Shown piece after piece: positions 1 to 6,353 of a DNA stretch of 12,620 nucleotides (within the stretch, counting starts at the first letter, position 1; each line of letters starts with the position of its first letter). The stretch spans positions 1-12,620 of the forward strand of contig CAYOET010000178.1 of NCBI GenBank assembly GCA_964402985.1. The letters are read 5' to 3'. Source of the DNA: JADYYB01 sp964402985 (GTDB lineage: Bacteria > Pseudomonadota > Alphaproteobacteria > Rhizobiales > Kaistiaceae). Below the pieces are notes generated by a model that ran no database searches, was not told where the DNA came from, and worked only from the letters and a program-made list of their open reading frames with translations. Made by a program: the position numbers and the translations under genes.

Positions 1-414
1 CGAATAGATGAAATTGCAGAAGCGCTGGCGCGGCGTCCGCCGCCGCGGCGCGAGCAGTCTTGCGACCGAAATCTCGGCCTCGGGATTCTCCCAGTCGAGG
101 TAGCGGATCCACAGCGGGAACCGGAACCACCGCCGCTTCCCGATCAGCGTCGTCGGCTGGAACCCGAAATGGAGGTCGAAGAACTGCCCGGCCGGGTCCT
201 CCGCCTCGCCGGTGGTCCATACGCGGAGCGGCCGGTGCCCCGGCACGGCCGGCAGCAGCTCCCGCCCCGCGACGCTCGACATCTGCACGTCTCGCCCGGC
301 CGGCTCGACGAGCACCTCGAAGCGCTTCCGCAGCGCCCCGACGAAAACATTGTCGCTCGGGCTGAACCCCGCATGGAAATTGTGGAAACTGATCGACAGC
401 GCCGGCTTCGACAT
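1..414 (-). CDS. Glycosyltransferase family 10 (fucosyltransferase-like), N-terminal part, cut by window edge
   Basis: The first 138 codons of a gene that runs off the left edge. The start is the ATG at 414 and the frame is open to base 1. The residues fit the N-terminal half of GT10 alpha-1,3/1,4-fucosyltransferases. An N-terminal stretch (GFSPSDNVFVGALRKRFEVL) resembles the family's DN-x-F start. RVWTTGEAEDP matches the H. pylori VFYTGENESP region, FFDLHFGF matches FDYAIGF, and FRFPLWIRYL follows. The last visible residues, RFCNFIYS, are the conserved (K)FC-x-F-(I/V)-x-S motif that opens the nucleotide-sugar-binding half. By family knowledge such enzymes transfer fucose from GDP-fucose to surface glycans; the actual donor and acceptor cannot be told here. 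No signal peptide is visible, as expected for a cytoplasmic enzyme. The gene is codirectional with the ABC operon but separated from it by a 122-bp repeat-rich gap. I identified the family from memory of motifs. Confidence 0.75.
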   Translation of the reverse strand, partial: MSKPALSISFHNFHAGFSPSDNVFVGALRKRFEVLVEPAGRDVQMSSVAGRELLPAVPGHRPLRVWTTGEAEDPAGQFFDLHFGFQPTTLIGKRRWFRFPLWIRYLDWENPEAEISVARLLAPRRRTPRQRFCNFIYS

Positions 415-423
415 CGGGGGATT

Positions 424-469
424 GGGGACTAGGGACTAGGGACTACGGACTACGGACTAGGGGTTGGGG
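424..469 (+). repeat. GGGACTA heptanucleotide tandem array, G-rich on plus strand
   Basis: Five tandem 7-bp units lie at 425-459: three GGGACTA followed by two CGGACTA. GGGG runs flank them at 424-427, 460-463 and 466-469. The plus strand therefore has several G-tracts of three or four and could fold as a quadruplex, though less perfectly than the array at 507-537. The segment GGGGATTGGGG at 417-427 is the exact complement of units in that second array, so the two could also pair as a hairpin. The array lies in the gap just upstream of the GT10 start codon. Confidence 0.8.
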
Positions 470-506
470 TCAGCACGGCGAGTCTACCGGCTTGCCTCCG
501 CTTCGT

Positions 507-537
507 CCCAATCCCCAATCCCCAATCCCCAATCCCC
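507..537 (-). repeat. GGGGATT heptanucleotide array (G-quadruplex motif) at the permease 3' end
   Basis: The plus strand carries four tandem CCCAATC units at 507-534, continuing to 537. Read on the minus strand this is four runs of GGGG, each followed by ATT, ending in GGG. That is a textbook G4 motif with 3-nt loops. It begins with the G of the permease TAG stop codon (537-539), so the permease mRNA would carry it immediately after its coding region. Similar short G-rich tandem arrays occur between genes in several high-GC proteobacteria. Any role in mRNA stability or termination here is inference. Confidence 0.8.
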
Positions 538-1733
538 TAATCCAGCGTCCGCCTGTACCGGACGAGGGCGACGCTGCCCACGAACAGCCAGAACAGGAGG
601 AGCGGCCAGATGTTCGGCGCGACCTCCACGAAGCCCGCGCCCTTCAGCATCACCGCCCGCACGATGCGGAGGTAATGGGTGAGCGGGATCGCCTCGCCGA
701 TCACTTGCGCCCAGCCCGGCATCCCGCGGAACGGGAACATGAATCCGGAGAGGAGGATCGACGGCAGGAAGAAGAAGAACGTCATCTGCATCGCCTGCAT
801 CTGCGTGCGCGCGACGGTCGAGATCGTGTAGCCGAGCGTCACCATCACCGCGACGAAGAGGAACGTGCAGGAGAGAAGGACGCTCATCGGCCCGATCATC
901 GGCACGCGGAAGAGGATCGCGGCGGCGATCAGGATCACCCCCACCTGGATCGACGCGAAGCCGATATAGGGGATGATCTTCCCGACCATGATCTCGAACG
1001 GCTGGGCCGGCGTCGCCATGAGGTTCTCGATCGTGCCGCGCTCGACTTCGCGGGTCAGCGCGAGCCCGGTCATCAGGATCGTCGTCATGGTCAGGATCGT
1101 GCCGAGGAGGCCGGGCACGATGTTGTGGCGGGTGATGCCCTCCGGATTGTAGAGCCGGTGGATCACGACCTCGACCGGAGGAGGGGCGACCGCGAGGCCC
1201 GCCAGGGGCCCGCTCGCATACTGCGCCGCGACATTGGCGATCAGCGTCGGCAGCGCCGCGATGCCGCCCGAGGACGCGGCGGGGTCGGTGGCGTCCGCTT
1301 CGATCACGATTTGTGGACGCTCGCCGCGCACGAGGTCGCGCTCGAACCCCGCGGGAACGGTCAGCGCATAGGCGATGTCGCCCCGCGCCAGCATCTCGTG
1401 CGCCTCGGCCGGGCTCACCGTCTCCGACGACACCCCGAAATATCCGGAGTTGGCGAGGGCCGTGACGATCGAGCGCGCGATCGGCCCCTGATCGGCGGCG
1501 ACCACCGCGGTCGGCAGCTGCTTGGGGTCGGTGTTGATCGCGTAGCCGAACAGGATCAGCTGGATGATCGGCACGCCGATGATCATCGCGAACGTAAGAT
1601 GATCGCGGCGCATCTGGATAAATTCCTTCACCATCACCGCGACGATGCGCGACCACGCTCCGCCATGCCGGCGCGGATGCGCGACCGGCTCGGCGGCGGT
1701 GACGATCGCGGCGCGGTCGGCGACGCGGTTCAT
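537..1733 (-). CDS. ABC-2 type transporter permease (YbhS/YhhJ-like)
   Basis: 398 aa. This is the membrane subunit of an ABC exporter of the YbhFSR/YhiH-YhhJ type. Residues ~1-45 are cytoplasmic and include the amphipathic stretch VMVKEFIQMRRDHL. TM1 lies at ~46-66. A large extracytoplasmic domain follows to ~208, and five more hydrophobic segments occupy ~210-395 in the ABC-2 membrane fold. The loop EVERGTIENLMATP after TM2 is the typical coupling region. The ATG at 1733 overlaps the ATPase stop as ATGA (1730-1733), with GGGGA about 7 nt upstream, which fixes the start. The frame is open much farther upstream, but only as a GC-rich shadow of the ATPase gene. It is the last gene of the tetR-MFP-ATPase-permease operon. 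E. coli has two permeases here (YbhS and YbhR); this operon has one, so it probably works as a homodimer. The substrate is unknown; drugs or other amphiphiles are likely by family. Confidence 0.9.
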   Translation of the reverse strand: MNRVADRAAIVTAAEPVAHPRRHGGAWSRIVAVMVKEFIQMRRDHLTFAMIIGVPIIQLILFGYAINTDPKQLPTAVVAADQGPIARSIVTALANSGYFGVSSETVSPAEAHEMLARGDIAYALTVPAGFERDLVRGERPQIVIEADATDPAASSGGIAALPTLIANVAAQYASGPLAGLAVAPPPVEVVIHRLYNPEGITRHNIVPGLLGTILTMTTILMTGLALTREVERGTIENLMATPAQPFEIMVGKIIPYIGFASIQVGVILIAAAILFRVPMIGPMSVLLSCTFLFVAVMVTLGYTISTVARTQMQAMQMTFFFFLPSILLSGFMFPFRGMPGWAQVIGEAIPLTHYLRIVRAVMLKGAGFVEVAPNIWPLLLFWLFVGSVALVRYRRTLD

Positions 1734-2665
1734 GTTTTCGTCCCCGCCTTCGGCTGGGTGGTCTCCATGAGCCGGATGAACACGTCCTCGAGGCTGGTCG
1801 CGTCCTCGGCCGCCCGCGATCCGGTACCCGCGACCGCCGCCTCGACCGTCCGCCCGAGCAGCGCCTTGTCCGGCCCGACCACGTGGAGGTCGTTGCCGAA
1901 GGAAGCGACCTGCTCGACGCCGGGCATGCCGCGGAGGCGCCTGGCGAGGCCCGGGATATCGCCCCCGGTCACGACGTAGGTCGAGAGGTGCGAAGCCTCG
2001 ATGACCTCGGGCACGGTGCCGCGCGCGACGATCGTCCCCGACGAGATGTAGACGATGCGGTGGCAGCGCTCGGCCTCGTCCATGTAGTGGGTCGAGACCA
2101 GAACCGTCAGCCCGTCGGCGGCGAGCGCATGGATCTCGTCCCAGAACTCGCGCCGCGCCTTGGGGTCGACGCCCGCCGTCGGCTCGTCGAGGAGGAGGAG
2201 CTGCGGCTCGTGCATCACACTCGCCGCGAGCGCGAGGCGCTGCTTCCACCCGCCCGAGAGCGAGCCGGCCAGCTGCCCCTGGCGTGCCGCCAGCCCCAGC
2301 CGCTCGAGCGTCGCGTCGACGACCTTTTTCCGCGGCGAGAGCCCATAGAGCCGCGCCACGAAGTCGAGGTTCTCGCGGATCGTGAGGTCCTCGTAGTACG
2401 AGAAGCGCTGGGTCATGTAGCCGACCTCGCGCTTGATCTCGGACGACTGCGTGCGGATGTCGTAGCCGAGGCACGTCCCGGTGCCGTCGTCGGCGCTCAG
2501 CAGCCCGCAGATCATCCGGATGGTGGTCGTCTTGCCCGAGCCGTTCGGCCCGAGGAAGCCGACGATCTCGCCCCGGTTCACGGTCAGCGAGATGTGGTCG
2601 ACCACCGTCTTGGGGCCGAACTTCTTGGTCAGCCCCTCGACCGCGATGACCGGCGCCCCGTTCAC
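1730..2665 (-). CDS. ABC transporter ATP-binding protein (YbhF-like, single nucleotide-binding domain)
   Basis: 311 aa ATPase that powers the adjacent permease. All motifs of an active site are present: Walker A GPNGSGKT (39-46), Q-loop Gln at ~86, signature LSGGWKQR (136-143), Walker B LLLLDEP with Asp160/Glu161, and H-loop His193. The signature has the GGW variant found in YbhF-like and other ABC-2 exporter ATPases. The C-terminal ~90 residues are the usual accessory domain of drug/polysaccharide ABC-2 ATPases and end in SLEDVFIRLME. The start is a GTG at 2665 that overlaps the fusion-protein stop as GTGA. A longer in-frame reading from further upstream would overlap that gene heavily and adds no domain. 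E. coli YbhF carries two ATPase domains fused; here there is one, so two copies must pair. The stop overlaps the permease start by 4 bp, pointing to coupled translation and fixed stoichiometry. Confidence 0.93.
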   Translation of the reverse strand: MNGAPVIAVEGLTKKFGPKTVVDHISLTVNRGEIVGFLGPNGSGKTTTIRMICGLLSADDGTGTCLGYDIRTQSSEIKREVGYMTQRFSYYEDLTIRENLDFVARLYGLSPRKKVVDATLERLGLAARQGQLAGSLSGGWKQRLALAASVMHEPQLLLLDEPTAGVDPKARREFWDEIHALAADGLTVLVSTHYMDEAERCHRIVYISSGTIVARGTVPEVIEASHLSTYVVTGGDIPGLARRLRGMPGVEQVASFGNDLHVVGPDKALLGRTVEAAVAGTGSRAAEDATSLEDVFIRLMETTQPKAGTKT

Positions 2666-3876
2666 GGCGCTGCCCCGTTGAGCCTGACGTCGACCGGCTG
2701 CCCGACCGGCAGCCGTGCGGCGTCGCCCACTGGCCGCGCTTCGACCATCCACACCAGCTTCTCGCGGTTGTCGCGCGAGTAGATCACCGGCGGCGTGAAC
2801 TCCGGCTGGGTCGCGACGAAACTGATTTGCGCCGTCAGCCCGCTCGCGCACCCGTCGCACGACACGCCGATTGACTGCCCGGCAACGGCGGTTCCAAGCA
2901 GCGGCTCCGGCACGAAGAAGCGCACCAGCCGCCCCTCGTCGGGGAGGAGCGAGACCACCGGCTGTGCCGTCCCGACATATTCTCCTGCCTCGAAGAAAAT
3001 CTCCTCGATGAGGCCGCTCGCCGGCGCGACCACCGTCCGCTTCGCCGCCATCGCCTCGGCAAGCGCGAGCGCCGAGCGGAGAGCGTCGACGTTGCCTTCC
3101 GCCGCGAGGATTTCCTCCGGCCGCGCGGCCAGCCGGCCGACGGCGAGCTGACGTTGCGCCGCCTGGATTCGGGCGGTCGCGACCTGCAGCGTCTCCTCGG
3201 CGGCGTCAACCTGCGACTGCGCCACCACGTTCTGCGTGCGCAACGTCCGCGCCCGCTCGGCGTCACGCGTCGCGGCATCGAGCGCGGCCTGAGCCTCGGC
3301 GACCTGCGCCTCGAGCACCGCGATCTCCTCCGGGCGCATCCCGGAGCGAAGGTTGGTGAGCTGCGCCTCGGCCTGCGCCACCCGCGCCTCGGCCTGCGCC
3401 ACCTGCGCCGCTTCTTCCGCGCTCGTCAGCCGGAAGAGCACATCGCCGGCCTCGACGCGCGCGCCACGAGCGGCCGGCATCGCCTCGATCCGCCCCGCGC
3501 TCTCCGCCGACGCATAGACGTACCGCCCCTCGACATACCCGCTGAGCACCCCCGAGCTCCCCCCATCGTCGCAGGCCGCGAGGAGGAGGGGCAACAGCAC
3601 CGCCACGAGCGCGCGCCGCCTACGGAGTGCTGGGGATGCTGGCTCCGATCCTCGCCCCCGATCCTTAACCTCCCCCTCGAGGGGAGGTCGAAGGAGCGAG
3701 GCCTCCGGCCGAGCAGCTTCGGGAGGGGGGCGCCGAGGGTGCGCCTTTCGCTGTGTCAGATCGATTGGTTCGCGGCGACTCCCCCCTCCCGAAACCGCTT
3801 CGCGGTTTCGACCTCCCCGCAAGGGGGAGGTTAAGTCGAGCTCTGGCCCTTCGCAGATTTGTCTACCGGCGCGCAT
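2662..3876 (-). CDS. HlyD/YbhG-family periplasmic membrane fusion protein (N-terminus extended through a repeat element)
   Basis: Membrane fusion subunit of the exporter. From the hydrophobic segment onward it has: RRRR then VAVLLPLLLAAC (a lipobox-like LAAC), a first biotinyl-lipoyl half (GRIEAMPAARGARVEAGDVL), a long Ala/Glu/Gln-rich coiled-coil hairpin, the second lipoyl half (TVVAPASGLIEEI), a beta-barrel, and the YbhG/YhiI-type ending QPEFTPPVIYSRDNREKLVW. The start is uncertain. The ATG at 3876 has GGGAG 8 nt upstream and overlaps the tetR stop by 14 bp, like the other junctions here, giving 404 aa. Its first ~90 residues are low-complexity and partly encoded by the palindromic element at 3664-3835. 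The alternative GTG at 3606 (314 aa) starts right before the hydrophobic run but has a poor ribosome site and loses the RRRR. Either way the mature part is intact. It may be a lipoprotein or be held by one N-terminal anchor. Confidence 0.85.
   Translation of the reverse strand: MRAGRQICEGPELDLTSPLRGGRNREAVSGGGSRREPIDLTQRKAHPRRPPPEAARPEASLLRPPLEGEVKDRGRGSEPASPALRRRRALVAVLLPLLLAACDDGGSSGVLSGYVEGRYVYASAESAGRIEAMPAARGARVEAGDVLFRLTSAEEAAQVAQAEARVAQAEAQLTNLRSGMRPEEIAVLEAQVAEAQAALDAATRDAERARTLRTQNVVAQSQVDAAEETLQVATARIQAAQRQLAVGRLAARPEEILAAEGNVDALRSALALAEAMAAKRTVVAPASGLIEEIFFEAGEYVGTAQPVVSLLPDEGRLVRFFVPEPLLGTAVAGQSIGVSCDGCASGLTAQISFVATQPEFTPPVIYSRDNREKLVWMVEARPVGDAARLPVGQPVDVRLNGAAP
3664..3835. repeat. 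Palindromic repeat element (~172 bp, 24-bp terminal inverted repeats)
   Basis: The ends at 3664-3687 and 3812-3835 are inverted repeats that match at 22 of 24 positions, beginning CTTAACCTCCCCCT on each strand. Each end also folds on itself (CCTCCCC with GGGGAGG). Inside is a second perfect inverted pair of 13 bp, TTCGGGAGGGGGG at 3718-3730 against 3781-3793. There is also a hairpin with a 9-bp stem and 3-nt loop at 3790-3810 (CGAAACCGC-ttc-GCGGTTTCG). The architecture is that of a REP/MITE-like mobile palindrome without coding capacity of its own. It lies between the tetR stop and the hydrophobic segment of the fusion protein, whose reading frame runs through it without a stop. Confidence 0.8.
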
Positions 3877-4570
3877 CGTTGGCGCTCCCGTCGAAGGTGA
3901 GGTCGATGTGCTCGATGATCGTCCGCTTGATGATGGCGCGCTCCTCGTCGCCGATCTCGGCGCGCCCGAGGCGCCGCAGCACCAGCGCCTGCGCGATCCT
4001 GAAGATCATCCCCTGGCCAAGGAGGGTGAAGGCCTTGACCTTCATCTCGGTGCTCTCCGGGTCGCCGCCCGCCGCCTTGGCGACGAGCTTGGTGGCGACC
4101 TCGTGCATCCGTCCCATGAAGGCGTAGACGATGTCGAACGCCGGCGTCGGGTCGAGCTGCTCGCGGACCACGAACCGAGCCCAGCGCGCCGCCTCGTCCC
4201 CGCTCCCCAGGAACGCCTCGACGAAGTTGGCGATGAGGAGCCGCAGCGCCCCGCGCGCCTCGGCGGGACCGAGCGTGTCCACGCGCTGCATCACCGCCGC
4301 GAAGGGCTGCGCGATCCGCCCCGACACCTGCCCGACCACGTGCTCGGCGACCGCCGCGTAGAGCGCTTCCTTGCTCCCGAAATGGTAGACGATCGCCGCG
4401 AGATTCACGCCCGCCGCCTTGGCGATCTGCCGGGTCGTCGCCCCTTCGAAACCCTGACGCCCGAACACGTCGAGTGCCGCCTCGATCAGTCGCGCGCGCG
4501 TCTCCGCGCCGCGATCCTGCTTGGCGCGCCGGTAGGCCCTTCCAGGTGTCGGTTGGGTGCTCGCGTCCAC
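3863..4570 (-). CDS. TetR/AcrR-family regulator with CecR (DUF1956)-type C-terminal domain
   Basis: 235 aa. The N-terminal TetR DNA-binding domain covers ~25-75, with the helix-turn-helix TTRQIAKAAGVNLAAIVYHF followed by GSKEALY. The C-terminal half resembles E. coli CecR (YbiH): REQLDPTPAFDIVY and later IIEHIDLTF correspond to its REQLSPTAAYHLVH and TCHIDLIL. In E. coli cecR heads the ybhGFSR exporter operon; the same order here (regulator, fusion protein, ATPase, permease) supports the assignment. I place the start at the GTG at 4570, which has GGGAG 6 nt upstream (4577-4581). A longer TTG start at 4600 has no ribosome site and would lie on the promoter's -10 region. It probably represses its own operon through the palindrome at 4611-4645 until an inducer binds. 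The stop overlaps the likely fusion-protein start by 14 bp. The effector is unknown. Confidence 0.9.
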   Translation of the reverse strand: MDASTQPTPGRAYRRAKQDRGAETRARLIEAALDVFGRQGFEGATTRQIAKAAGVNLAAIVYHFGSKEALYAAVAEHVVGQVSGRIAQPFAAVMQRVDTLGPAEARGALRLLIANFVEAFLGSGDEAARWARFVVREQLDPTPAFDIVYAFMGRMHEVATKLVAKAAGGDPESTEMKVKAFTLLGQGMIFRIAQALVLRRLGRAEIGDEERAIIKRTIIEHIDLTFDGSANDARR

Positions 4571-4601
4571 GCGTTTCTCCCGCTCCCTCGTAGCGTTCAA
4601 G

Positions 4602-4645
4602 ATATTTATTCGTACGAACGATTGAAATTGTCAATCGATCGTATG
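4602..4645 (-). promoter_or_regulatory. Promoter and palindromic operator of the tetR-exporter operon
   Basis: Left arm CGTACGAACGATTGA (4611-4625) and right arm TCAATCGATCGTATG (4631-4645) are reverse complements at 13 of 15 positions, with a 5-bp centre. On the minus strand a perfect -35 box TTGACA (4634-4629) lies inside the palindrome. An AT-rich stretch (4611-4602, GAATAAATAT) lies 17 nt further and is the likely -10. A repressor bound here would block RNA polymerase, as is usual for autoregulated TetR genes. The sequence is conspicuously AT-rich against its surroundings. Confidence 0.7.
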
Positions 4646-4684
4646 GTTAAGGTGCTTGCACCGGACGAACACGCCGAGGAAGAA

Positions 4685-4731
4685 GCGCGCGAACCCGCAA
4701 GAGGGGCCGATCGCGGGTCAAGGGGGCGCGC
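4685..4731 (-). terminator. Possible terminator after puuB (weak)
   Basis: About 24 nt past the puuB stop, nested inverted repeats occur: GCGCGC at 4685-4690 with 4726-4731, and ACCCGC at 4693-4698 with GCGGGT at 4713-4718. On the minus strand the stem is followed by TTCTTCC rather than a clean T-run. It may end the puu transcript before the exporter promoter, but the evidence is only structural. Confidence 0.3.
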
Positions 4732-4754
4732 GGAAGACGGCCCTGCGAGCCTGG

Positions 4755-6035
4755 TTAGATCCGGTCGCGGAGCGCGTACCAGGTCATGCCGGCGATCAGC
4801 GCCGCCGGCCGCAGCACCTTGCCGCCGGGGAAGGACGGCGCCGACAGCGCGGCGAAGCGGTCGAACCGGCCGGTGTCGCCGGCGATCGCATCGGCGAGGA
4901 GCTTGCCCGCGTAGGGCGCGAGCGCGACGCCCTGGCCGGAGTACCCGCCCGCCGAATAGACGCCGGGGCGCAGCCGGCGCACCAGCGGCATCCGGTGCCA
5001 GGTGATCCCCACCGACCCGCCCCATGCATAGTCGAGGCGGACGTCCTTGAGCGCCGGATAGGTCGCCGCCAGATGCGGCCGCACCAGCGCGCCGATGTCC
5101 GCTGGCTCGTGCCTGGTGTAGGTCTCGCCGCCGCCGAAGATGAGCCGCCCGTCCGGGCTCGGCCGCCAGTAGTGGACGACGAAGCGCGAGTCCGACACCG
5201 CCTCGCCGCCCGGAATGATCCCGCCCGCGCGGCCGGCGCCGATCGGCTCGGTGGCGACGATGTAGTTCTTGATCGCCATCACGCGGGCCTCGACCCGCTT
5301 CTCGATCCCGCTCAGCTCGGCGTCGCCCGCGAGGATGACGATGTCCGCGGCGACGCTCCCGCCCGCCGTCCTCACCCGCCGCCTGCCGCTCGGCTCATCG
5401 ACCGCGACGACCGCGCTGTCCTCGTGGAGGCGTGCCGCCGCTTTCGCGGCCGCCCGGGCGAGCCCCTGCGCGAAGGCGAGGGGGTCGAGATGCCCCCCGC
5501 CGCGATCGCGCTTGGCGCCGAAATAGACGTCGCTCGAGATCAGCGCCGGCAGCGCCTCGCGCTCGACCCACTCGATCTCGCCGTACCGGTATTCTTCGCG
5601 CAGCCGCATCACGTCGGCCCGCGCCTTGGCGACCAGCCGCGCCTTGTGCACCGGCTCGATCAGGCCCGGCCGGAATTTCGCATCGATCGCGTGCCGGCGA
5701 AGGAGGTCGCCTACCAGCGCCTTGGCCTCCTGCGCCATGTCCCACAGCGCATGCGCATCCTCGCGCCCGACTTCCTTCTCGAGCCATGCCTGGTCGCGCC
5801 GCTGCCCGGAGTGGATCTGCCCGCCGTTCCGCCCGCTCGCCCCCGACCCGACACGCGCCCCTTCGAGGAGGACGACATCGACGCCCCGCTCAGCCAAATG
5901 CAGCGCCGCCGACAACCCGGTGTACCCGCCCCCGACGATGACGACGTCCGCCCGCGCCTCGCCCTCGAGCCGGGGAAAGCCGAGCCCCTGATCAGCCTCG
6001 GCGGCGTAAAGCGACGGCGCGTGCTTGGTCGACAA
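4755..6035 (-). CDS. puuB: Gamma-glutamylputrescine oxidase-like FAD-dependent oxidoreductase
   Basis: 426 aa, the same length as E. coli PuuB. The DAO-type FAD domain opens with VVIVGGGYTGLSAALHL (dinucleotide motif GGGYTG at 35-40), then LLEGARVGSGASGRNGGQ, which matches PuuB's LEASRIGFGASGRNGGQ. The middle has GGHLDPLAFAQGL (PuuB: GGHIHPLNLAIGE). The C-terminus has GVYSAGGYSGQGVALAPYAG and FPGGKVLR, also PuuB-like. The family oxidises gamma-glutamylputrescine to the aldehyde, releasing ammonia and H2O2, in the cytoplasm. puuA two genes upstream makes that substrate, which supports the call. Related OrdL-type oxidases act on other glutamylated amines, so the exact substrate is not certain. 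The start is a TTG at 6035, 16 nt after the HTH gene's stop, with AGGG immediately before it; no better in-frame start is visible. The puu aldehyde dehydrogenase and hydrolase are not in this window. Confidence 0.85.
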   Translation of the reverse strand: MSTKHAPSLYAAEADQGLGFPRLEGEARADVVIVGGGYTGLSAALHLAERGVDVVLLEGARVGSGASGRNGGQIHSGQRRDQAWLEKEVGREDAHALWDMAQEAKALVGDLLRRHAIDAKFRPGLIEPVHKARLVAKARADVMRLREEYRYGEIEWVEREALPALISSDVYFGAKRDRGGGHLDPLAFAQGLARAAAKAAARLHEDSAVVAVDEPSGRRRVRTAGGSVAADIVILAGDAELSGIEKRVEARVMAIKNYIVATEPIGAGRAGGIIPGGEAVSDSRFVVHYWRPSPDGRLIFGGGETYTRHEPADIGALVRPHLAATYPALKDVRLDYAWGGSVGITWHRMPLVRRLRPGVYSAGGYSGQGVALAPYAGKLLADAIAGDTGRFDRFAALSAPSFPGGKVLRPAALIAGMTWYALRDRI

Positions 6036-6051
6036 CCCTGGCGTCCGCCGC

Positions 6052-6345
6052 CTACGCGGCTTTGTACGGGCGGACCCGGCGTTTGATCTCGGGGACCTTC
6101 GCTCTTAGTCGGCGAAGGTCGTATTCGACTTGGAGGTTGAGCCAGAGCTCCGGGGTCGTGCCGAAATATTCGCCTAGGCGGAGCGCCGTGTCGGCGGTGA
6201 TCGCGCGCCCGCCACGGATGATCGCCGACACCCGGCTCACCGGAATATCGAGGTCGCGCGAGAGCCGATTCTGGCTGATGCCAAGCGGCTTCAGGTACTC
6301 CTCGAGGAGGATTTCCCGCGGCGAGATCGGCTGCAGATGATGCAT
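6052..6345 (-). CDS. HigA-family XRE helix-turn-helix protein, no toxin partner
   Basis: 97 aa. An almost complete HigA-type antitoxin/XRE domain: ISPREILLEEYLKPLGIS, the helix-turn-helix QNRLSRDLDIPVSRVSAIIRG, then RAITADTALRLGEYFGTTPE, the signature of the HigA subfamily, and LWLNLQVEYDLRRLR. The basic tail is KIKRRVRPYK-like. The start is the ATG at 6345, 8 nt after the puuA stop; a longer in-frame start at 6387 would overlap puuA and adds residues the family lacks. In higBA modules the HigB toxin normally precedes HigA, but here the preceding gene is puuA and the following one puuB, both intact. The protein is therefore an orphan inside a polyamine operon. In E. coli an XRE regulator, PuuR, sits in the puu cluster, so a regulatory role for this protein is plausible but inferred. 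It lacks PuuR's C-terminal cupin domain. Confidence 0.88.
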   Translation of the reverse strand: MHHLQPISPREILLEEYLKPLGISQNRLSRDLDIPVSRVSAIIRGGRAITADTALRLGEYFGTTPELWLNLQVEYDLRRLRAKVPEIKRRVRPYKAA

Positions 6346-6353
6346 CTCGGCTC

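Noticed and set aside
492..1979. A 495-codon plus-strand frame, and similar long plus-strand frames over 1883-2782, 3908-5005 and 4656-6086
   Set aside because: Arg/His/Asp-rich shadows of minus-strand genes with strong family matches; no credible start sites or domains.
1734..2474. An open frame upstream of the permease that could make it a 645-aa protein
   Set aside because: It overlaps the well-defined ATPase gene throughout, has low-complexity Arg/Ala/Gly composition and no domain. The ATGA overlap at 1730-1733 and family alignment fix the permease start at 1733.
2160..2681. Short plus-strand frames over the ATPase gene
   Set aside because: They lie opposite Walker and signature motifs of a real gene and have no ribosome sites.
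4571..4600. An N-terminal extension of the TetR regulator from a TTG at 4600
   Set aside because: No ribosome site precedes it and it coincides with the likely -10 region; the GTG at 4570 has a good ribosome site.
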